Positions 18,511-28,023 of a stretch of 64,000 nt of DNA are shown one piece after another. A program made the translations under genes and the position numbers. A model generated the notes under the pieces. That model searched no databases. It was not told where the DNA came from and was given only the letters and a program-made list of their open reading frames with translations. How positions within the stretch are numbered: position 1 is the first letter of the stretch; every line of letters begins with the position of its first letter. Origin of the DNA: Chloroflexota bacterium (lineage in GTDB: Bacteria; Chloroflexota; Anaerolineae; Anaerolineales; VGOW01); the NCBI GenBank assembly GCA_016197225.1, contig JACPWC010000001.1:1-64000 (forward strand). The letters are read 5' to 3'.

Positions 18511-19437
18511 TTACTTCATCTCGCCCTTGTAAATCTTCATCATCGAACCTAGCAGGTCGAGCGCTTCGGGCCGGGGGCGCTGGAAGGAGTTGCGGCCAAT
18601 GATCGAGCCGAAACCGCCGCCGTCGCGGATGGCGCGGGCCTCGTTGAGCACGGTCTCGGTGTCGCTTTTCGCGCCGCCGGAGAAGATGACGATGCGGCGG
18701 CCATTGAACGACGACTGCACCACATGCTTCACCCGGTCGGCCAAAGTGCTGACGGGGATGTTGTACTTCTCGTAGACCTTCTTGGCTTCGGCTTGCTCCA
18801 CGTGCTCGGTAGAGAGTTTGACTTTGATGATGTGCGCGCCCAACTGGGCCGCGATCTGGGCCGCATAGGCGGTCACGTCAACGCCGGTCTCGCCGGCTTT
18901 GCTCAAGTCGCTTCCGCGTGGATACGACCAGACGACGACGGCCAGCCCGGCCTCTTTGGCCTCCAGCGTCAACGCTTGGAGTTGCTCGTAAAGGAAACGG
19001 CGGTCGGCAGTGCCAGGGTAAATGGTGTAACCGACGGCCACACAGCCAAGCCGCAGGGCGTCGTCTACGCTGGAGGTGATCGCGCCCATCGGGTCTTTCT
19101 CGTCGTACAACACGTCGTGGTTGTTGACTTTGAGGATGAGGGGGATGTCACCGGCATAGTCGGCGGCCACTGCTTCGATGAAGCCGAGCGGGGCGGCGTA
19201 GGCGTTGCAGCCAGCTTCAATCGCCAGTTCGACGTGGTAGCGCGGATCGTAACCGCCGGGGTTGGGCGCGAAGCTCCGAGCCGGGCCGTGCTCAAAACCC
19301 TGATCCACCGGCAGGATGACGAGCTTGCCCGTGCCGCCCAGCTTGCCGTGATTGAGCAGGCGGGCCAGGTTGGTGAGAGTGCCGGGGTTGTCGCTCCGGT
19401 ACCACGAGAGAATTTCTTTGACGCGATCGGTTGCCAT
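18511..19437 (-). CDS. fbaB: Class I fructose-bisphosphate aldolase
   Basis: Cleaves fructose-1,6-bisphosphate to two triose phosphates by a Schiff-base mechanism. The 308-residue protein fits the bacterial/archaeal DhnA/FbaB type: ILPVDQGFEHGP near residue 42, ILKVNNHDVLYDEKDP, YPRGSDLSKAGETG and HIIKVKLSTEH, whose lysines (205 or 207) hold the Schiff base, then VIFSGGAKSDTE for phosphate binding. Aldolase next to transketolase suggests coordinated supply of triose phosphates. AAGGA lies upstream of ATG 19437. Confidence 0.93.
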   Translation of the reverse strand: MATDRVKEILSWYRSDNPGTLTNLARLLNHGKLGGTGKLVILPVDQGFEHGPARSFAPNPGGYDPRYHVELAIEAGCNAYAAPLGFIEAVAADYAGDIPLILKVNNHDVLYDEKDPMGAITSSVDDALRLGCVAVGYTIYPGTADRRFLYEQLQALTLEAKEAGLAVVVWSYPRGSDLSKAGETGVDVTAYAAQIAAQLGAHIIKVKLSTEHVEQAEAKKVYEKYNIPVSTLADRVKHVVQSSFNGRRIVIFSGGAKSDTETVLNEARAIRDGGGFGSIIGRNSFQRPRPEALDLLGSMMKIYKGEMK

Positions 19438-19483
19438 AGGTCGAGAATCCTTTTCCTGTTGTAGTTTTGATGGTGAGCCAGAG

Positions 19484-19558
19484 ATTTACCGCGAAGACGC
19501 TAAGGGCGCTAAGATGATTTGAAAAGAACTTTGCGTTCTTTGCGCCTTCGCGGTGAAG
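19484..19558. repeat. ACCGCGAAGACGC-type palindromic repeat
   Basis: Inverted arms (19486-19513 and 19526-19557) of the same class as 9122, 11227 and 24308 fill the gap between the cyclase gene and fba. Confidence 0.8.
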
Positions 19559-19563
19559 TCTTT

Positions 19564-20199
19564 TTATTTTTCGATGAGTATCGCCCTAGCCGGAGCGCCG
19601 TCGCTGTCCTTCAACTTCAGCGGCAGGCAATAAAATTCGTAGTCGCCCGGCTCGATTGCCGACAGATTCAAGCCTTCGACGATGACGACGCCGGCGTTGA
19701 GCAGAATTTCATGTGTGGCCCGCCCCGCGCCCTTCGGCCCCACCGAAAGATAGTCCACGCCGATCAAGCCGATCTTATTCGCCACAATCCATTGTGCGCC
19801 ATCGTCAGTAATTCCGGCAAAGTCGGCTCGAAATTCGTGCGGGCCAAGTTTCCAGAGATCAGAGTTGCGGGTCTTGAGCAGGACGCGCGGCGTGCCGAAC
19901 GGGATTCGGGCGCGTTCGAGGCTGTCAGCGGTGATGTTGCCTTCCGGCAAGTTGAGGGCAAAGACTGTGGCCGGGCCGGTGAGCAGTTCGAGCGGCAGTG
20001 TATCCACGCCAGACGCGCCGGGGATGAAGTGGACGGGAGCGTCCACGTGCGTGCCGGTGTGACAGCCGAGCGAGAGGCGCGAGACGTTGGACGAGGCCCC
20101 AGCCGCCATATCGTTCACACGCACCAGTTCAAAGTCCGGGTTGCCCGGCCAGATGGGAATGCCGGGTTCGAGGGTGACGCTGATGTCGTGGATTTTCAT
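19564..20199 (-). CDS. Cyclase family protein (kynurenine formamidase-like metal hydrolase)
   Basis: A 211-residue protein of the putative cyclase/arylformamidase family. The metal-binding signature HTGTHVDAPVH lies at residues 47-57. GVDYLSVGPKGAGRATHEILL and EGLNLSAIEPGDYEFYCLPLKL complete the fold. Family members hydrolyse formyl-amides or cyclise small molecules; this substrate is unknown. ATG 20199 overlaps the stop of the upstream gene (ATGA), so the two are translationally coupled. A longer frame upstream is an overlap artefact. Confidence 0.88.
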   Translation of the reverse strand: MKIHDISVTLEPGIPIWPGNPDFELVRVNDMAAGASSNVSRLSLGCHTGTHVDAPVHFIPGASGVDTLPLELLTGPATVFALNLPEGNITADSLERARIPFGTPRVLLKTRNSDLWKLGPHEFRADFAGITDDGAQWIVANKIGLIGVDYLSVGPKGAGRATHEILLNAGVVIVEGLNLSAIEPGDYEFYCLPLKLKDSDGAPARAILIEK

Positions 20200-22925
20200 C
20201 TCGTCTGCGGCCTCTCGTGCCTCGTCTGCTTCAACCTCCCCACCACCGTCCGCGCCGTCAGCTTGCCGTCGCGCTGCAAATACCAGCCGTCGCCGGGGAA
20301 GTCGGGGTTGTTGAGGCCAATGTCGTCGTGGATGGCCAGGCACCAGGGCATCATGGCCTGCAAGGGCGAGTTGGCTTCCAGCCAGTCGAACATCTTCACC
20401 ATCAGCGCCGCGTGGACATCGTCGTTCGGCAGGCGCTCGTGGCCGCCCATCGAGTGCGACTCGGGCGTGAACACGCCGCTCTCGGTGGACATGATGGCGT
20501 AATCCACGCCAGCGGTCAGCCCCAGGTTTTGTTTGATGTAGAACATGGGAATCTCGTAAGCCCGCAAGCACTGATCCCAGCCCCGGCCTTGCGGGAACGG
20601 CTCGAAGTCCAACGGAAACTCGTACACAGCCACGTGCACAGCCACCCAGCCGCCACGCTTGAAGATGCTGAGGGCGCGGTTGCGTCGCCCACCGTCGGCG
20701 GCGATGTATTGCCAGAACTTCTCGTTGAACTTGGTTCCCGAAAGTTGCGGGTGCGGACGGCCATCGCCCCAGTCCACCGGAGCCATCGCGTAGTAAGCCG
20801 GGCGCGCGCCGATGCTCAATGCTTCTTCTGAGTCGGCCAGCCAGGCCTCAGCCAGCACCCGAATGCACTCCGGGTTCTGCCAGTTCACAAAATCCTTCGG
20901 GCTACTCCACTCAATATCCAAATTCGGCTCGTTGCCGATCTCGGCCCACAGGATGCCCTCGCGCACGTACTGCTTCATCTTCTCAAAGCGATCGTGGTCG
21001 AGCCGGTTGGGGAATTGGTGGCCCATTTGATAGCGGATGACGGGCGTGATTCCGGCGTCACGCAGGGCCAAGGCCCAACGGAAGATGGAACCGTCGCCGG
21101 TGTCGTTTGGCCCGGTGCTGTCGCATTGCTTATACCACTTGATGCCCATCGCCTTGAGTTCAGAGAGCCAGAAGTCCCACTTGTCGCGCGGCGGCACAGC
21201 CGAGCCAGCCGAGCCGTGCACGCCCCAGATGCGCCCATCAACTTTGCCCTTGCCCGGCGCAGGCGTCGCCGGAAGCGCGAGCGTATCAGGTTTGCTGGCC
21301 TCAATGGCGGCCTTTGTCAAATCAGCAGGTGACAGTCGCAGAGCTTCGGCAATGGCGGTCTTGCGGTCGTTGCCAAGACCGGGCAGGGCGGCGATTGCCG
21401 GGCCGGAGTAGGCGGCTTTGCGGTTGACGTAGATCGAAGTGAGTCCGGCAGAGCCGATCATGTTCTGCCAGTTGTCGTTGAACTTCGCGGCGGCGACGAT
21501 GAAGGCGTTGATGACATCCTGATTCGTCGTCGGCGTTGACGACGGGGCGGCGGGCGTTGTTGGGGTGGTTGGTGGTTGTCCAGAACCCTGCGGCCCCTGC
21601 AGAGCCAGGCGACGGGCTTCCGAGATCGCCACTGAAGCAGGGACGGCTGACACTGGAACCCAGCGCACCCCGGCAAAAGCCACCGCTTGCGGCGGGCGCT
21701 CGTCGCTGAAATCGGTGATGTTCACCCGGCCATCGTCCGCCCGGCGCGGATCGAGATCGAAAACGCCGAGCGACACCCACTCATCCGACTTGGAAGACTG
21801 ATCGATCTTCACCTGCCGTTCTTTGGGCTGGCCGCCTTCGTAATAGTTCACGTGATAGTCGGCGCGCTTGCTGTCGGCGTTGTCGCGCGGAATGAAAACG
21901 TCAACGCTGTAGCGGCCCGGCGCGGGCAGTTGCGGCACGTAGCTCACCGACACGTCGTTGCTGGCCGAGGTGAGCTTCCAGCGCGCGCCCCGTCCAAAAA
22001 TATCGCGGAAGTCGTGCCAGGGCCGGTCGGGCGCAGACTCATAAACATATTCGGTGTAGCCACGCGGCTCGTCGGGCCAGCGGCCCATCGCGCCCTCGGG
22101 CAGTGGCTCTGCCGGGGCGGCGACCTTGCCCTGATGTTGTTGCTTACCTGCCGAAAAGTTGATGGCGGCCACGGCGGCAAATTCGGGCGCGTTCATGTGG
22201 CGGTCGCCCAAACAGAAAAAGGATAACCCGACCGCGCCACGCTTCACGGCTTCGTTGCCCTGCAAGGTGATGTCGGCGGGCGGGATGCCGTTGTACGACT
22301 GCAACATCGGAATCACCGGCTTGCCAAAGCCGGACAGGAAGCTGAAGCCCGTGTCAAGCGCCTCGGCCACCGACTTCCCAAAGTCACGCGGATAAATCAT
22401 CGGGTGCATGCTGTCCATGAACGGAAGCCAGGGATCAATGTAGACGTTGAAAGGGCGGTTGCGTCTGGCGTCGAGGATGAAGCCAATGTGGAAGTTGGGG
22501 CCGAGGGCGTTGCGGATCAGAGTCATCAACTGGCGCGCGGCGTCGGCGCTTCCGCGGTAGTAATGTTGGCCGTGTTCCACGTCGAGCAGGAGCGATTTGA
22601 CGCCCGGCGCTTTGGCCGCCTGAATGAACTTGTCGGCTTCGGCCTGCACATCGAGGCCGTGCGGGATGCCCCAGACGTGCGTTTCGAGGCTCCGTGACTC
22701 CATCGCCGCGACCCATTGCTTGACCATGTCCGGCCCGTTGACGGCCTTGGAGTCGTTGTCGAACTTGCTCTGCCACTCTTTGCCTTGCGAGGTTTGCAGG
22801 AACACGCCGTCCACGTTCGGCATGGAGTCCACGATTAGCCGCGAGGCGTCGCCAAGCGACTTGCGGGGCAGGAACGAGCCTTTGACTTGCACGAGATAGA
22901 TTTTGCCGTCGTAGGGAGTGGGCAT
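20196..22925 (-). CDS. Two-barrel glycoside-hydrolase-like protein with golvesin-type domain
   Basis: A 909-residue multidomain protein. Residues 1-265 look like a TIM barrel (VDGVFLQTSQGKEW, LLLDVEHGQHYY, HPMIYPRDFG). About 290-425 resemble the golvesin/Xly carbohydrate-binding fold (GRYSVDVFIPRDNADSKRADY). A Pro/Thr/Ser linker follows near 440-470, then a small helical module and a second barrel from about 560 (KWDFWLSELKAMGIKWYKQC, ILWAEIGNEPNLD), with the Glu of NEP as a plausible catalytic acid. No signal peptide is visible although such proteins usually act outside the cell. AAAGGA precedes ATG 22925. It is coupled to the cyclase gene. Confidence 0.75.
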   Translation of the reverse strand: MPTPYDGKIYLVQVKGSFLPRKSLGDASRLIVDSMPNVDGVFLQTSQGKEWQSKFDNDSKAVNGPDMVKQWVAAMESRSLETHVWGIPHGLDVQAEADKFIQAAKAPGVKSLLLDVEHGQHYYRGSADAARQLMTLIRNALGPNFHIGFILDARRNRPFNVYIDPWLPFMDSMHPMIYPRDFGKSVAEALDTGFSFLSGFGKPVIPMLQSYNGIPPADITLQGNEAVKRGAVGLSFFCLGDRHMNAPEFAAVAAINFSAGKQQHQGKVAAPAEPLPEGAMGRWPDEPRGYTEYVYESAPDRPWHDFRDIFGRGARWKLTSASNDVSVSYVPQLPAPGRYSVDVFIPRDNADSKRADYHVNYYEGGQPKERQVKIDQSSKSDEWVSLGVFDLDPRRADDGRVNITDFSDERPPQAVAFAGVRWVPVSAVPASVAISEARRLALQGPQGSGQPPTTPTTPAAPSSTPTTNQDVINAFIVAAAKFNDNWQNMIGSAGLTSIYVNRKAAYSGPAIAALPGLGNDRKTAIAEALRLSPADLTKAAIEASKPDTLALPATPAPGKGKVDGRIWGVHGSAGSAVPPRDKWDFWLSELKAMGIKWYKQCDSTGPNDTGDGSIFRWALALRDAGITPVIRYQMGHQFPNRLDHDRFEKMKQYVREGILWAEIGNEPNLDIEWSSPKDFVNWQNPECIRVLAEAWLADSEEALSIGARPAYYAMAPVDWGDGRPHPQLSGTKFNEKFWQYIAADGGRRNRALSIFKRGGWVAVHVAVYEFPLDFEPFPQGRGWDQCLRAYEIPMFYIKQNLGLTAGVDYAIMSTESGVFTPESHSMGGHERLPNDDVHAALMVKMFDWLEANSPLQAMMPWCLAIHDDIGLNNPDFPGDGWYLQRDGKLTARTVVGRLKQTRHERPQTR

Positions 22926-23043
22926 TTTTTAGGTTCCTTTCGAGCGAGAACTCGTCGGCTGTATTTTACTGCGGAATAGGTCTCAGAGGGTGTCCCCTGT
23001 ATTGCCGATAGTGTACTGGAGATTTGAAGTTTGGCAACTTGGA

Positions 23044-23110
23044 GAGACAACGGACGCTTCGCGCGAATGGAACGGATTCAATCCGCCGAATTCACCAAAT
23101 CGGTTGTCTC
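23044..23110. repeat. GAGACAACGGA palindromic repeat
   Basis: The outer arms GAGACAAC and GTTGTCTC enclose AACGGAT-like units. The 11-base start of this repeat (GAGACAACGGA) is found again inside a coding sequence at 28546. Confidence 0.65.
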
Positions 23111-23174
23111 AAAAGCCGGCAACCCTCCCGTAACTTTCCCCGGAACAAGCGGCAACTTTGTATTGGGATGATTT

Positions 23175-23228
23175 TCTCCCCTCTCCTGCGACGTGCAGTT
23201 CGTCGTGGGACAGGGGTCGGGGGTGAGA
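23175..23228. repeat. GC-rich hairpin repeat
   Basis: An imperfect palindrome (TCTCCCCTCTCCTG with CAGGGGTCGGGGGTGAGA), a shorter relative of the long hairpin at 9888-9985. It abuts the stop of the C45-type gene. Confidence 0.6.
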
Positions 23229-23229
23229 G

Positions 23230-24279
23230 TCAACCCCACACCCTCTCAAACTCCCCAACACAAGGATTGCCCACCGTCGCCTCCATCGTCCCCTCCGTCA
23301 AATCAATCAGCGCCGAGAAGACGGTCTTCACGTTCGCGTCATGGCGGCAGAGCGTGGCCGGGGTTGAGTTGTGGTCGGCGAGGAAAGTTTTGAGCAGGGG
23401 CAGGGTGACGGGGCCGCCAGGGCGAGACCGTAGCAGTTCGCGGGCGCGGTCGTAGCGGCTCACCGATTTTTCGGTTTTGTCAGGATACTTCTCGTACTGT
23501 TTCATGCGCGGGTGAGTGTAGTGGTTGGTGTGAACGTGCCAGCCATCCTCAGGCAGGATTAATTCGTGGTCGGTGGCCGAGGCTTCCACACTGGCGATCT
23601 GGCCGTCGCCGGTTGAGATCAGGTTGTTGTAGGACGAAGCCCGGTCAGGGTGCAGGGCGATGTTCACCGCCTCGTCAAAGGTTCGGGCCGAGAGCAGGGC
23701 GCGGGCGATGAGCAGGCGGGGGATTCCGGGGCGCTCGTCGTTGGGCGAAAGTTCGTTGCCGGTCAGCGCCAACTTCGCCGCGTTCACGCCAATGCTCAGG
23801 AAAATTCCGCCAACGCCGATGGTGAACAGCCGAGGATGATCGGGCAAGTCCCAATCCACTGCCACCAGCTTGTCTTGCGAAGCCGGGTGCAGGTCGTTGT
23901 TGTGAGCCAGCAGAACGTGGCCGTCGGTGGCCGGGGCGCAGGCGGCAAAGTCGGAGCAACGGCTGGCCTTCTCCAGTTCAGGCTTCACCGGCTCGGGCGA
24001 GCCGCCGAAGAGTTCTTCAATTGAGATCGTGAAGAGATCGAGGAAGTCAATGTTTGCGCCCTCCGCGCCGCCGCGCAGTTCTTCGACGAGCCACGGAAAG
24101 GCGCGCTCGGTGGCGGTCAGGTAAGGCCGGGCGGCGTTTCGGTAGTCGTCCCAGCGCAGACCGTCGGGCAGGTGGGCCTGGGTTTCGGTGATCCAATCGC
24201 GCAAGGTGTCGGCGCAGGCCACGCCGATTTGCTGGCCGCAGGAATAGTGAGTGCCGGAGACTCTTAGAAGTTTGATCAT
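23230..24279 (-). CDS. C45-type peptidase / acyl-CoA:6-APA acyltransferase-like protein
   Basis: A 349-residue member of the Ntn-hydrolase C45 family, whose members self-cleave before a Cys and then act as amidases or acyltransferases. The likely nucleophile is Cys108 in SRCSDFAACAP, followed by DGHVLLAHNNDL, the Asn/Asp pair typical of the family. TGNELSPNDERPGIPRLLIARALL and NNLISTGDGQIASVEAS follow. ATG 24279 (MIKLLRVSGTHYSCG) is chosen over 24303 because GGGAGG lies at the right distance. The substrate is unknown. The residue before the nucleophile is Arg, so self-processing is not certain. Confidence 0.82.
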   Translation of the reverse strand: MIKLLRVSGTHYSCGQQIGVACADTLRDWITETQAHLPDGLRWDDYRNAARPYLTATERAFPWLVEELRGGAEGANIDFLDLFTISIEELFGGSPEPVKPELEKASRCSDFAACAPATDGHVLLAHNNDLHPASQDKLVAVDWDLPDHPRLFTIGVGGIFLSIGVNAAKLALTGNELSPNDERPGIPRLLIARALLSARTFDEAVNIALHPDRASSYNNLISTGDGQIASVEASATDHELILPEDGWHVHTNHYTHPRMKQYEKYPDKTEKSVSRYDRARELLRSRPGGPVTLPLLKTFLADHNSTPATLCRHDANVKTVFSALIDLTEGTMEATVGNPCVGEFERVWG

Positions 24280-24307
24280 AACGCGACCTCCCGCCGCAAC
24301 CAAAGCA

Positions 24308-24370
24308 ATCCACGAAGAACACGAAGCTTCACTAAGGAGCCTTAGTGTTCCTTTGTGTGACTTCGTGGAT
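24308..24370. repeat. CCACGAAGAACACGAAG palindromic repeat
   Basis: Arms 24308-24326 and 24351-24370 belong to the class also seen at 9122, 11227 and 19484. The right arm touches the gyrA stop codon. Confidence 0.8.
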
Positions 24371-26937
24371 CAATCTCTTCTCTTCGCTTTGGCTTTTGGC
24401 GTCTCAGCCTTTATTAGCGCCATCTGCTTCCCGGACTCTGATTTTTTGCCGCGCGACTTCTTCTTCGGCGGTTCAGGAAGGGCCACCTCCAGGCGCGGCA
24501 GGAACGGCAGAATGGCTTCCACGGCGTCGCCGGGTTTGAGCTTGATCACGGTTCCCCCGCGAGCCGGCCTCCCCCGGCGCGGCGCTTCGTCGAACTTGCC
24601 GACGCGCGCCCCGCCTTTCGTCATCATCACCAGCTTGTCGTTTGGCGAGCCAATCGCCGCGCCCACAATCTTTGCTTTGCCCATCACCGCCATCGCCATC
24701 GTGCCCACGCCGTAGCGCCCCTGAGTCGGAAAATCTTTCAGCGGCACGCGCTTGCCCATGCCAACGTCGGTGATGATGAAGGCTTCGGCTTTCGGGTCAA
24801 CGACGCTCATCGCTACAATCACATCACCCGGCTTGGCCAGCTTGATAGCCTGCACGCCCGCCGCGCCCGCGCCCATCGCCCGCACTTCGGTCTCGCTGAA
24901 GCGGATGCTCTGGCCGAGGGCCGAGATCAATAGCACTTCATCGTTGCCGTTCGATAGGCCTGCCGAGACAATCTGATCGTCTTCGCTCACGCTCATCACC
25001 TCGCCCACTTTGGACGATGGGGCCGGGAGGTCCTGGGCGGCGATTTTCTTGATCATGCCCTTCGCCGTGGCGGCAATCAAAAACGTCCCGGTGGTGGCCG
25101 CCTCTGTTTCCTCACCGTTTGTGGTTGTTCGGGCCTCGGCTGGAACGGCCACCGCCGTCACCACCCGCGCCGCCGAGTCCAGCGGGCCGAGGGCCGAGAA
25201 CGGCGTGCCGTTGGCCGGGTCATCGCTTTCAGGGATCGAATAAACCGAGATGGCCGAGGTTCGGCCTTTTTGGGTGATGAGATACAGCAGGTCGCGAGTG
25301 TTGGCTTGAACGAGAGCGCGCGGGGCGTCGTCTTTGGCGGGCTTGGGTTGTTTGCCGCCATAAGCCCGTGAGAGCAGACCGGAGCGGGTGAGCGTCACCC
25401 AGGCCGTTTCGTCCGGCACGAGGTCTGCTGCTTTCATCGAGGCCCGTTTGCTGGCATCCACAATCTGAGTGCGCCGCCGGTCACTGTATTTCCGTTTCAA
25501 TTCCTTCAACTCTTCGGAAATCACTTCGCGCATCAACTTGGGCGAAGCCAGCAATTTCTCAAGATGCTTGATCAACGCCTTCTTCTCTTTGTATTCGTCT
25601 TCGATCTTTTGCCGTTCGAGTTGGGCCAGGCGCTTGAGCGGCATGTCGAGAATGGCATTCGTTTGCAGTTCGCTCAACTTGAAGCGCTTCATTAATCGCG
25701 CTCGCGCTTCTTCGGTGTCTTTGGAGTTGCGAATGATGCGGATGACATCGTCCAGATGTTTGAGGGCGATGAGCAGACCTTCGAGGATGTGGGCGCGTTC
25801 TTTGGCTCGAGCCAGGTCGAACTCAGTGCGCCGCTTCACGACTTCCAGCCGGTGATCGAGAAAGACGCGCAGAGCCTGCTTAAGGGTGAGCGTGCGCGGC
25901 TCGCCGCCCACCAGGGCCAGCAGGTTGATGCTGAACGTGCCCTGCATGGGCGTGTGCTTGAACAAGGCGGCGATGAGTTTATCGGGGTCGGCGGTCTTGC
26001 TCAGTTCGATGACGATTCTCATGCCCTGCCGGTCGGATTCGTCGCGCAGGTCGGCCAGGCCTTCCAGTCGCCCGTCGCGGGCCAGTTCGGCGATGCGCTC
26101 GATAAGCGACGACTTGTTGGTTTGATACGGCAGTTCGGCGACGATGAGGCGGCTTCGCCCGCGCTCCATCTCTTCGACGTGGACTTTGGCCTGCACCACG
26201 ATCTTGCCCCGGCCCGTTCCATAAGCGGCGGCCAGCCCTTCCTCTTCGTCGGTTGATTTGAGAATCACGCCGCCGGTCGGGAAGTCCGGCCCCTGAATGA
26301 ACTTCATCAGGTCTTCCACCGAGACATCGTCGAGCTTCGTCCACTGCTGAAGCATGTAGAGCAGAGCCTCAATCACTTCGCCCAGATTGTGCGGCGGAAT
26401 GGACGTGGCCATGCCCACGGCGATGCCGGTGGCCCCGTTGATCAACAGGTTGGGCAGGGAGGCGGGCAGAACTTCCGGCTCGGTGAGGGTGTCGTCGAAA
26501 TTGGAAACGAAGTCAACCGTGTCCTTGTCAATCGTATCCAACATCTCGGCGGCGGCGCTATGCAGGCGGGCCTCGGTGTAACGCATGGCGGCGGGCGCGT
26601 CGCCGTCTATCGAGCCAAAATTGCCCTGACCGTCCACCAGCAGATAGCGCATCGAAAAATCCTGCGCCAGGCGGGCCATGGTGTCGTACACCGCCGCGTC
26701 GCCGTGCGGGTGATACTTGCCCAGCACTTCGCCGACGATGCGAGCCGATTTTTTGTAGGGCGTGTCGGGGCGGATGCCCATGTCGTGCATGGCGTAGAGA
26801 ATGCGCCGCTGAACGGGCTTGAGGCCGTCGCGGGCGTCGGGCAGGGCGCGCGAGACAATGACCGACATGGCGTACGAGAGGTACGCGCTTTGCATTTCGT
26901 GTTCAATATCAACTTTGCGGATGAGGCCTGCGTCCAT
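24370..26937 (-). CDS. gyrA: DNA gyrase subunit A (or ParC-type)
   Basis: Breaks and rejoins DNA in the type II topoisomerase. The start is ATG 26937 ([15 protein letters not shown]), giving 855 residues; the frame upstream runs through an intergenic repeat. Tyr120 in [10 protein letters not shown] is the DNA-linking residue, equivalent to E. coli Tyr122. The quinolone region reads [12 protein letters not shown], so the usual Ser83 position is Ala81, while the Asp87 equivalent (Asp85) is kept. The C-terminal domain has a beta-pinwheel pattern but no clear GyrA box ([10 protein letters not shown] is the nearest), so assignment to GyrA rather than ParC is not certain. The protein ends in a Lys-rich tail ([13 protein letters not shown]). 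Confidence 0.88.
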   Translation of the reverse strand: MDAGLIRKVDIEHEMQSAYLSYAMSVIVSRALPDARDGLKPVQRRILYAMHDMGIRPDTPYKKSARIVGEVLGKYHPHGDAAVYDTMARLAQDFSMRYLLVDGQGNFGSIDGDAPAAMRYTEARLHSAAAEMLDTIDKDTVDFVSNFDDTLTEPEVLPASLPNLLINGATGIAVGMATSIPPHNLGEVIEALLYMLQQWTKLDDVSVEDLMKFIQGPDFPTGGVILKSTDEEEGLAAAYGTGRGKIVVQAKVHVEEMERGRSRLIVAELPYQTNKSSLIERIAELARDGRLEGLADLRDESDRQGMRIVIELSKTADPDKLIAALFKHTPMQGTFSINLLALVGGEPRTLTLKQALRVFLDHRLEVVKRRTEFDLARAKERAHILEGLLIALKHLDDVIRIIRNSKDTEEARARLMKRFKLSELQTNAILDMPLKRLAQLERQKIEDEYKEKKALIKHLEKLLASPKLMREVISEELKELKRKYSDRRRTQIVDASKRASMKAADLVPDETAWVTLTRSGLLSRAYGGKQPKPAKDDAPRALVQANTRDLLYLITQKGRTSAISVYSIPESDDPANGTPFSALGPLDSAARVVTAVAVPAEARTTTNGEETEAATTGTFLIAATAKGMIKKIAAQDLPAPSSKVGEVMSVSEDDQIVSAGLSNGNDEVLLISALGQSIRFSETEVRAMGAGAAGVQAIKLAKPGDVIVAMSVVDPKAEAFIITDVGMGKRVPLKDFPTQGRYGVGTMAMAVMGKAKIVGAAIGSPNDKLVMMTKGGARVGKFDEAPRRGRPARGGTVIKLKPGDAVEAILPFLPRLEVALPEPPKKKSRGKKSESGKQMALIKAETPKAKAKRRD

Positions 26938-26947
26938 GAAGCACCTG

Positions 26948-26980
26948 GGGTTGGAGATTAGAGAATTGGAGATTGGAGGT
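26948..26980. repeat. GGAGATTAGAGAATTGGAG-type repeat upstream of gyrA
   Basis: Short direct units of TTGGAGATT lie just before the gyrA start region, so the gyrA leader contains the repeat. Confidence 0.5.
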
Positions 26981-27009
26981 AGCGGGAGGATTTTATCATA
27001 GTGAGGAAG

Positions 27010-27045
27010 CGAAAAACAAAAATGCCGCAGACTCCTCTGCGGCAT
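27010..27045 (-). terminator. Rho-independent terminator after the SIMPL gene
   Basis: The stem ATGCCGCAG/CTGCGGCAT (27022-27045) is followed on the minus strand by TTTTTGTTTTT. It lies 25 bases after the SIMPL stop and before the gyrA promoter region. Confidence 0.9.
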
Positions 27046-27070
27046 CAATAACGAATAACCAATAACCCTT

Positions 27071-27808
27071 CTACTTGATCTCGTACGTCACACTCACCTG
27101 CAAGTTCACCTGAATTTGCCCGGTGGACACCGGCACGGGCGCGCCGCCACCAACACCGGCGGCCAACCCTTTCACGTCCGCCGCATAAATTACGGGCGGG
27201 GCGCTGGTGTATTCGCTGATGGACATCGGCCCGCCGAGAGTCACCCCGGCGGCTTTCGCCAGTTGCTCGGCGCGAGCCTTGGCGTCGGCCATGGCCTTGT
27301 CGCGAGCTTCGGCTTCGAGCTTGGATTGATCACTGACGCTGAAGCTCACGCCGTAGATGTTGTTGGCCCCGGCGGCCACGGCCTTGCCTAGCGCATCGCC
27401 CACCTTGTTGAGGTCGCGTACGGTGATGGTTACGGTGTTGTCGGCCACGTAGGTGATGTTGGTGGGCTGACCGTTGGTGTCGTAGTTCTGCTGGGCGTAC
27501 ACCGAGAAGTTCGCGGTCTGAATGTCTTTCTCGTCAATACCCAACTCTTTGAGGGCGGCAATGATGGCCTGCATCTTATCGGTGTTCTCGCTGACTGCCG
27601 CGCCCGGATTCTCGTTGCGGGTCTGCACGCCGACACTGGCCACGGCGATGTCGGGCGTGCCAAAAGCCACACCATTGCCGGTGACGGCGACGGTCTTGGA
27701 AGGTGATTGATCGCCTCCGCCAGCCAGGGGCGTGCCACAGGCGCTGAGGACGAGCAGGCCGACAATGGCGGCCAGAACAATTGAAACGAATTTGATTTTG
27801 TGGGGCAT
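27071..27808 (-). CDS. SIMPL (DUF541) domain lipoprotein
   Basis: A 245-residue exported lipoprotein: a hydrophobic signal ends in the lipobox LSAC (Cys about 23). The rest is a SIMPL/DUF541 domain ([62 protein letters not shown]). Family members are periplasmic or surface proteins of poorly known role, some linked to oxidative-stress defence. ATG 27808 has AGGAGAAG at the right distance; the longer frame from 28000 is not used. It is transcribed divergently from the gene at 28024 across a 215-base gap. Confidence 0.9.
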   Translation of the reverse strand: MPHKIKFVSIVLAAIVGLLVLSACGTPLAGGGDQSPSKTVAVTGNGVAFGTPDIAVASVGVQTRNENPGAAVSENTDKMQAIIAALKELGIDEKDIQTANFSVYAQQNYDTNGQPTNITYVADNTVTITVRDLNKVGDALGKAVAAGANNIYGVSFSVSDQSKLEAEARDKAMADAKARAEQLAKAAGVTLGGPMSISEYTSAPPVIYAADVKGLAAGVGGGAPVPVSTGQIQVNLQVSVTYEIK

Positions 27809-28010
27809 GTTTTCTTCTCCTGTTATTGGTTGTTTGTTACGGTTGAGACGCCGAGGGTGGGGCTTTGGTTCCCGGCTAATCACTTTCAACGGATGGCTAA
27901 ACAGACGTTTGAGCCAGTGTAGCTCAGATTGAAATACTGGTGGGTCAGGAGCGCCCAACAAAACAATAGCCGAAGGAATCTGTTGAAGGCTCACCAGCAT
28001 TCAACTGCGC

Positions 28011-28016
28011 TATAAT
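28011..28016 (+). promoter_or_regulatory. -10 box of the gene at 28024, probable leaderless start
   Basis: TATAAT lies exactly 7 nt before the ATG, the same spacing as at 2748 and 5423. No Shine-Dalgarno is present. Confidence 0.6.
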
Positions 28017-28023
28017 CACGCCC

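Larger units (their letters stand above)
22926..23229. other. Intergenic region with two repeats
   Basis: No gene is seen in these 304 bases. On the minus strand a TAAAAT box near 22965 may serve the downstream gene. Two palindromic repeats (23044-23110 and 23175-23228) occupy most of the rest. Confidence 0.6.

Noticed and set aside
19564-20571. A longer cyclase start at 20571
   Set aside because: The extra 124 residues overlap the upstream gene and are Arg-rich out-of-frame translation; the ATGA overlap at 20199 fits much better.
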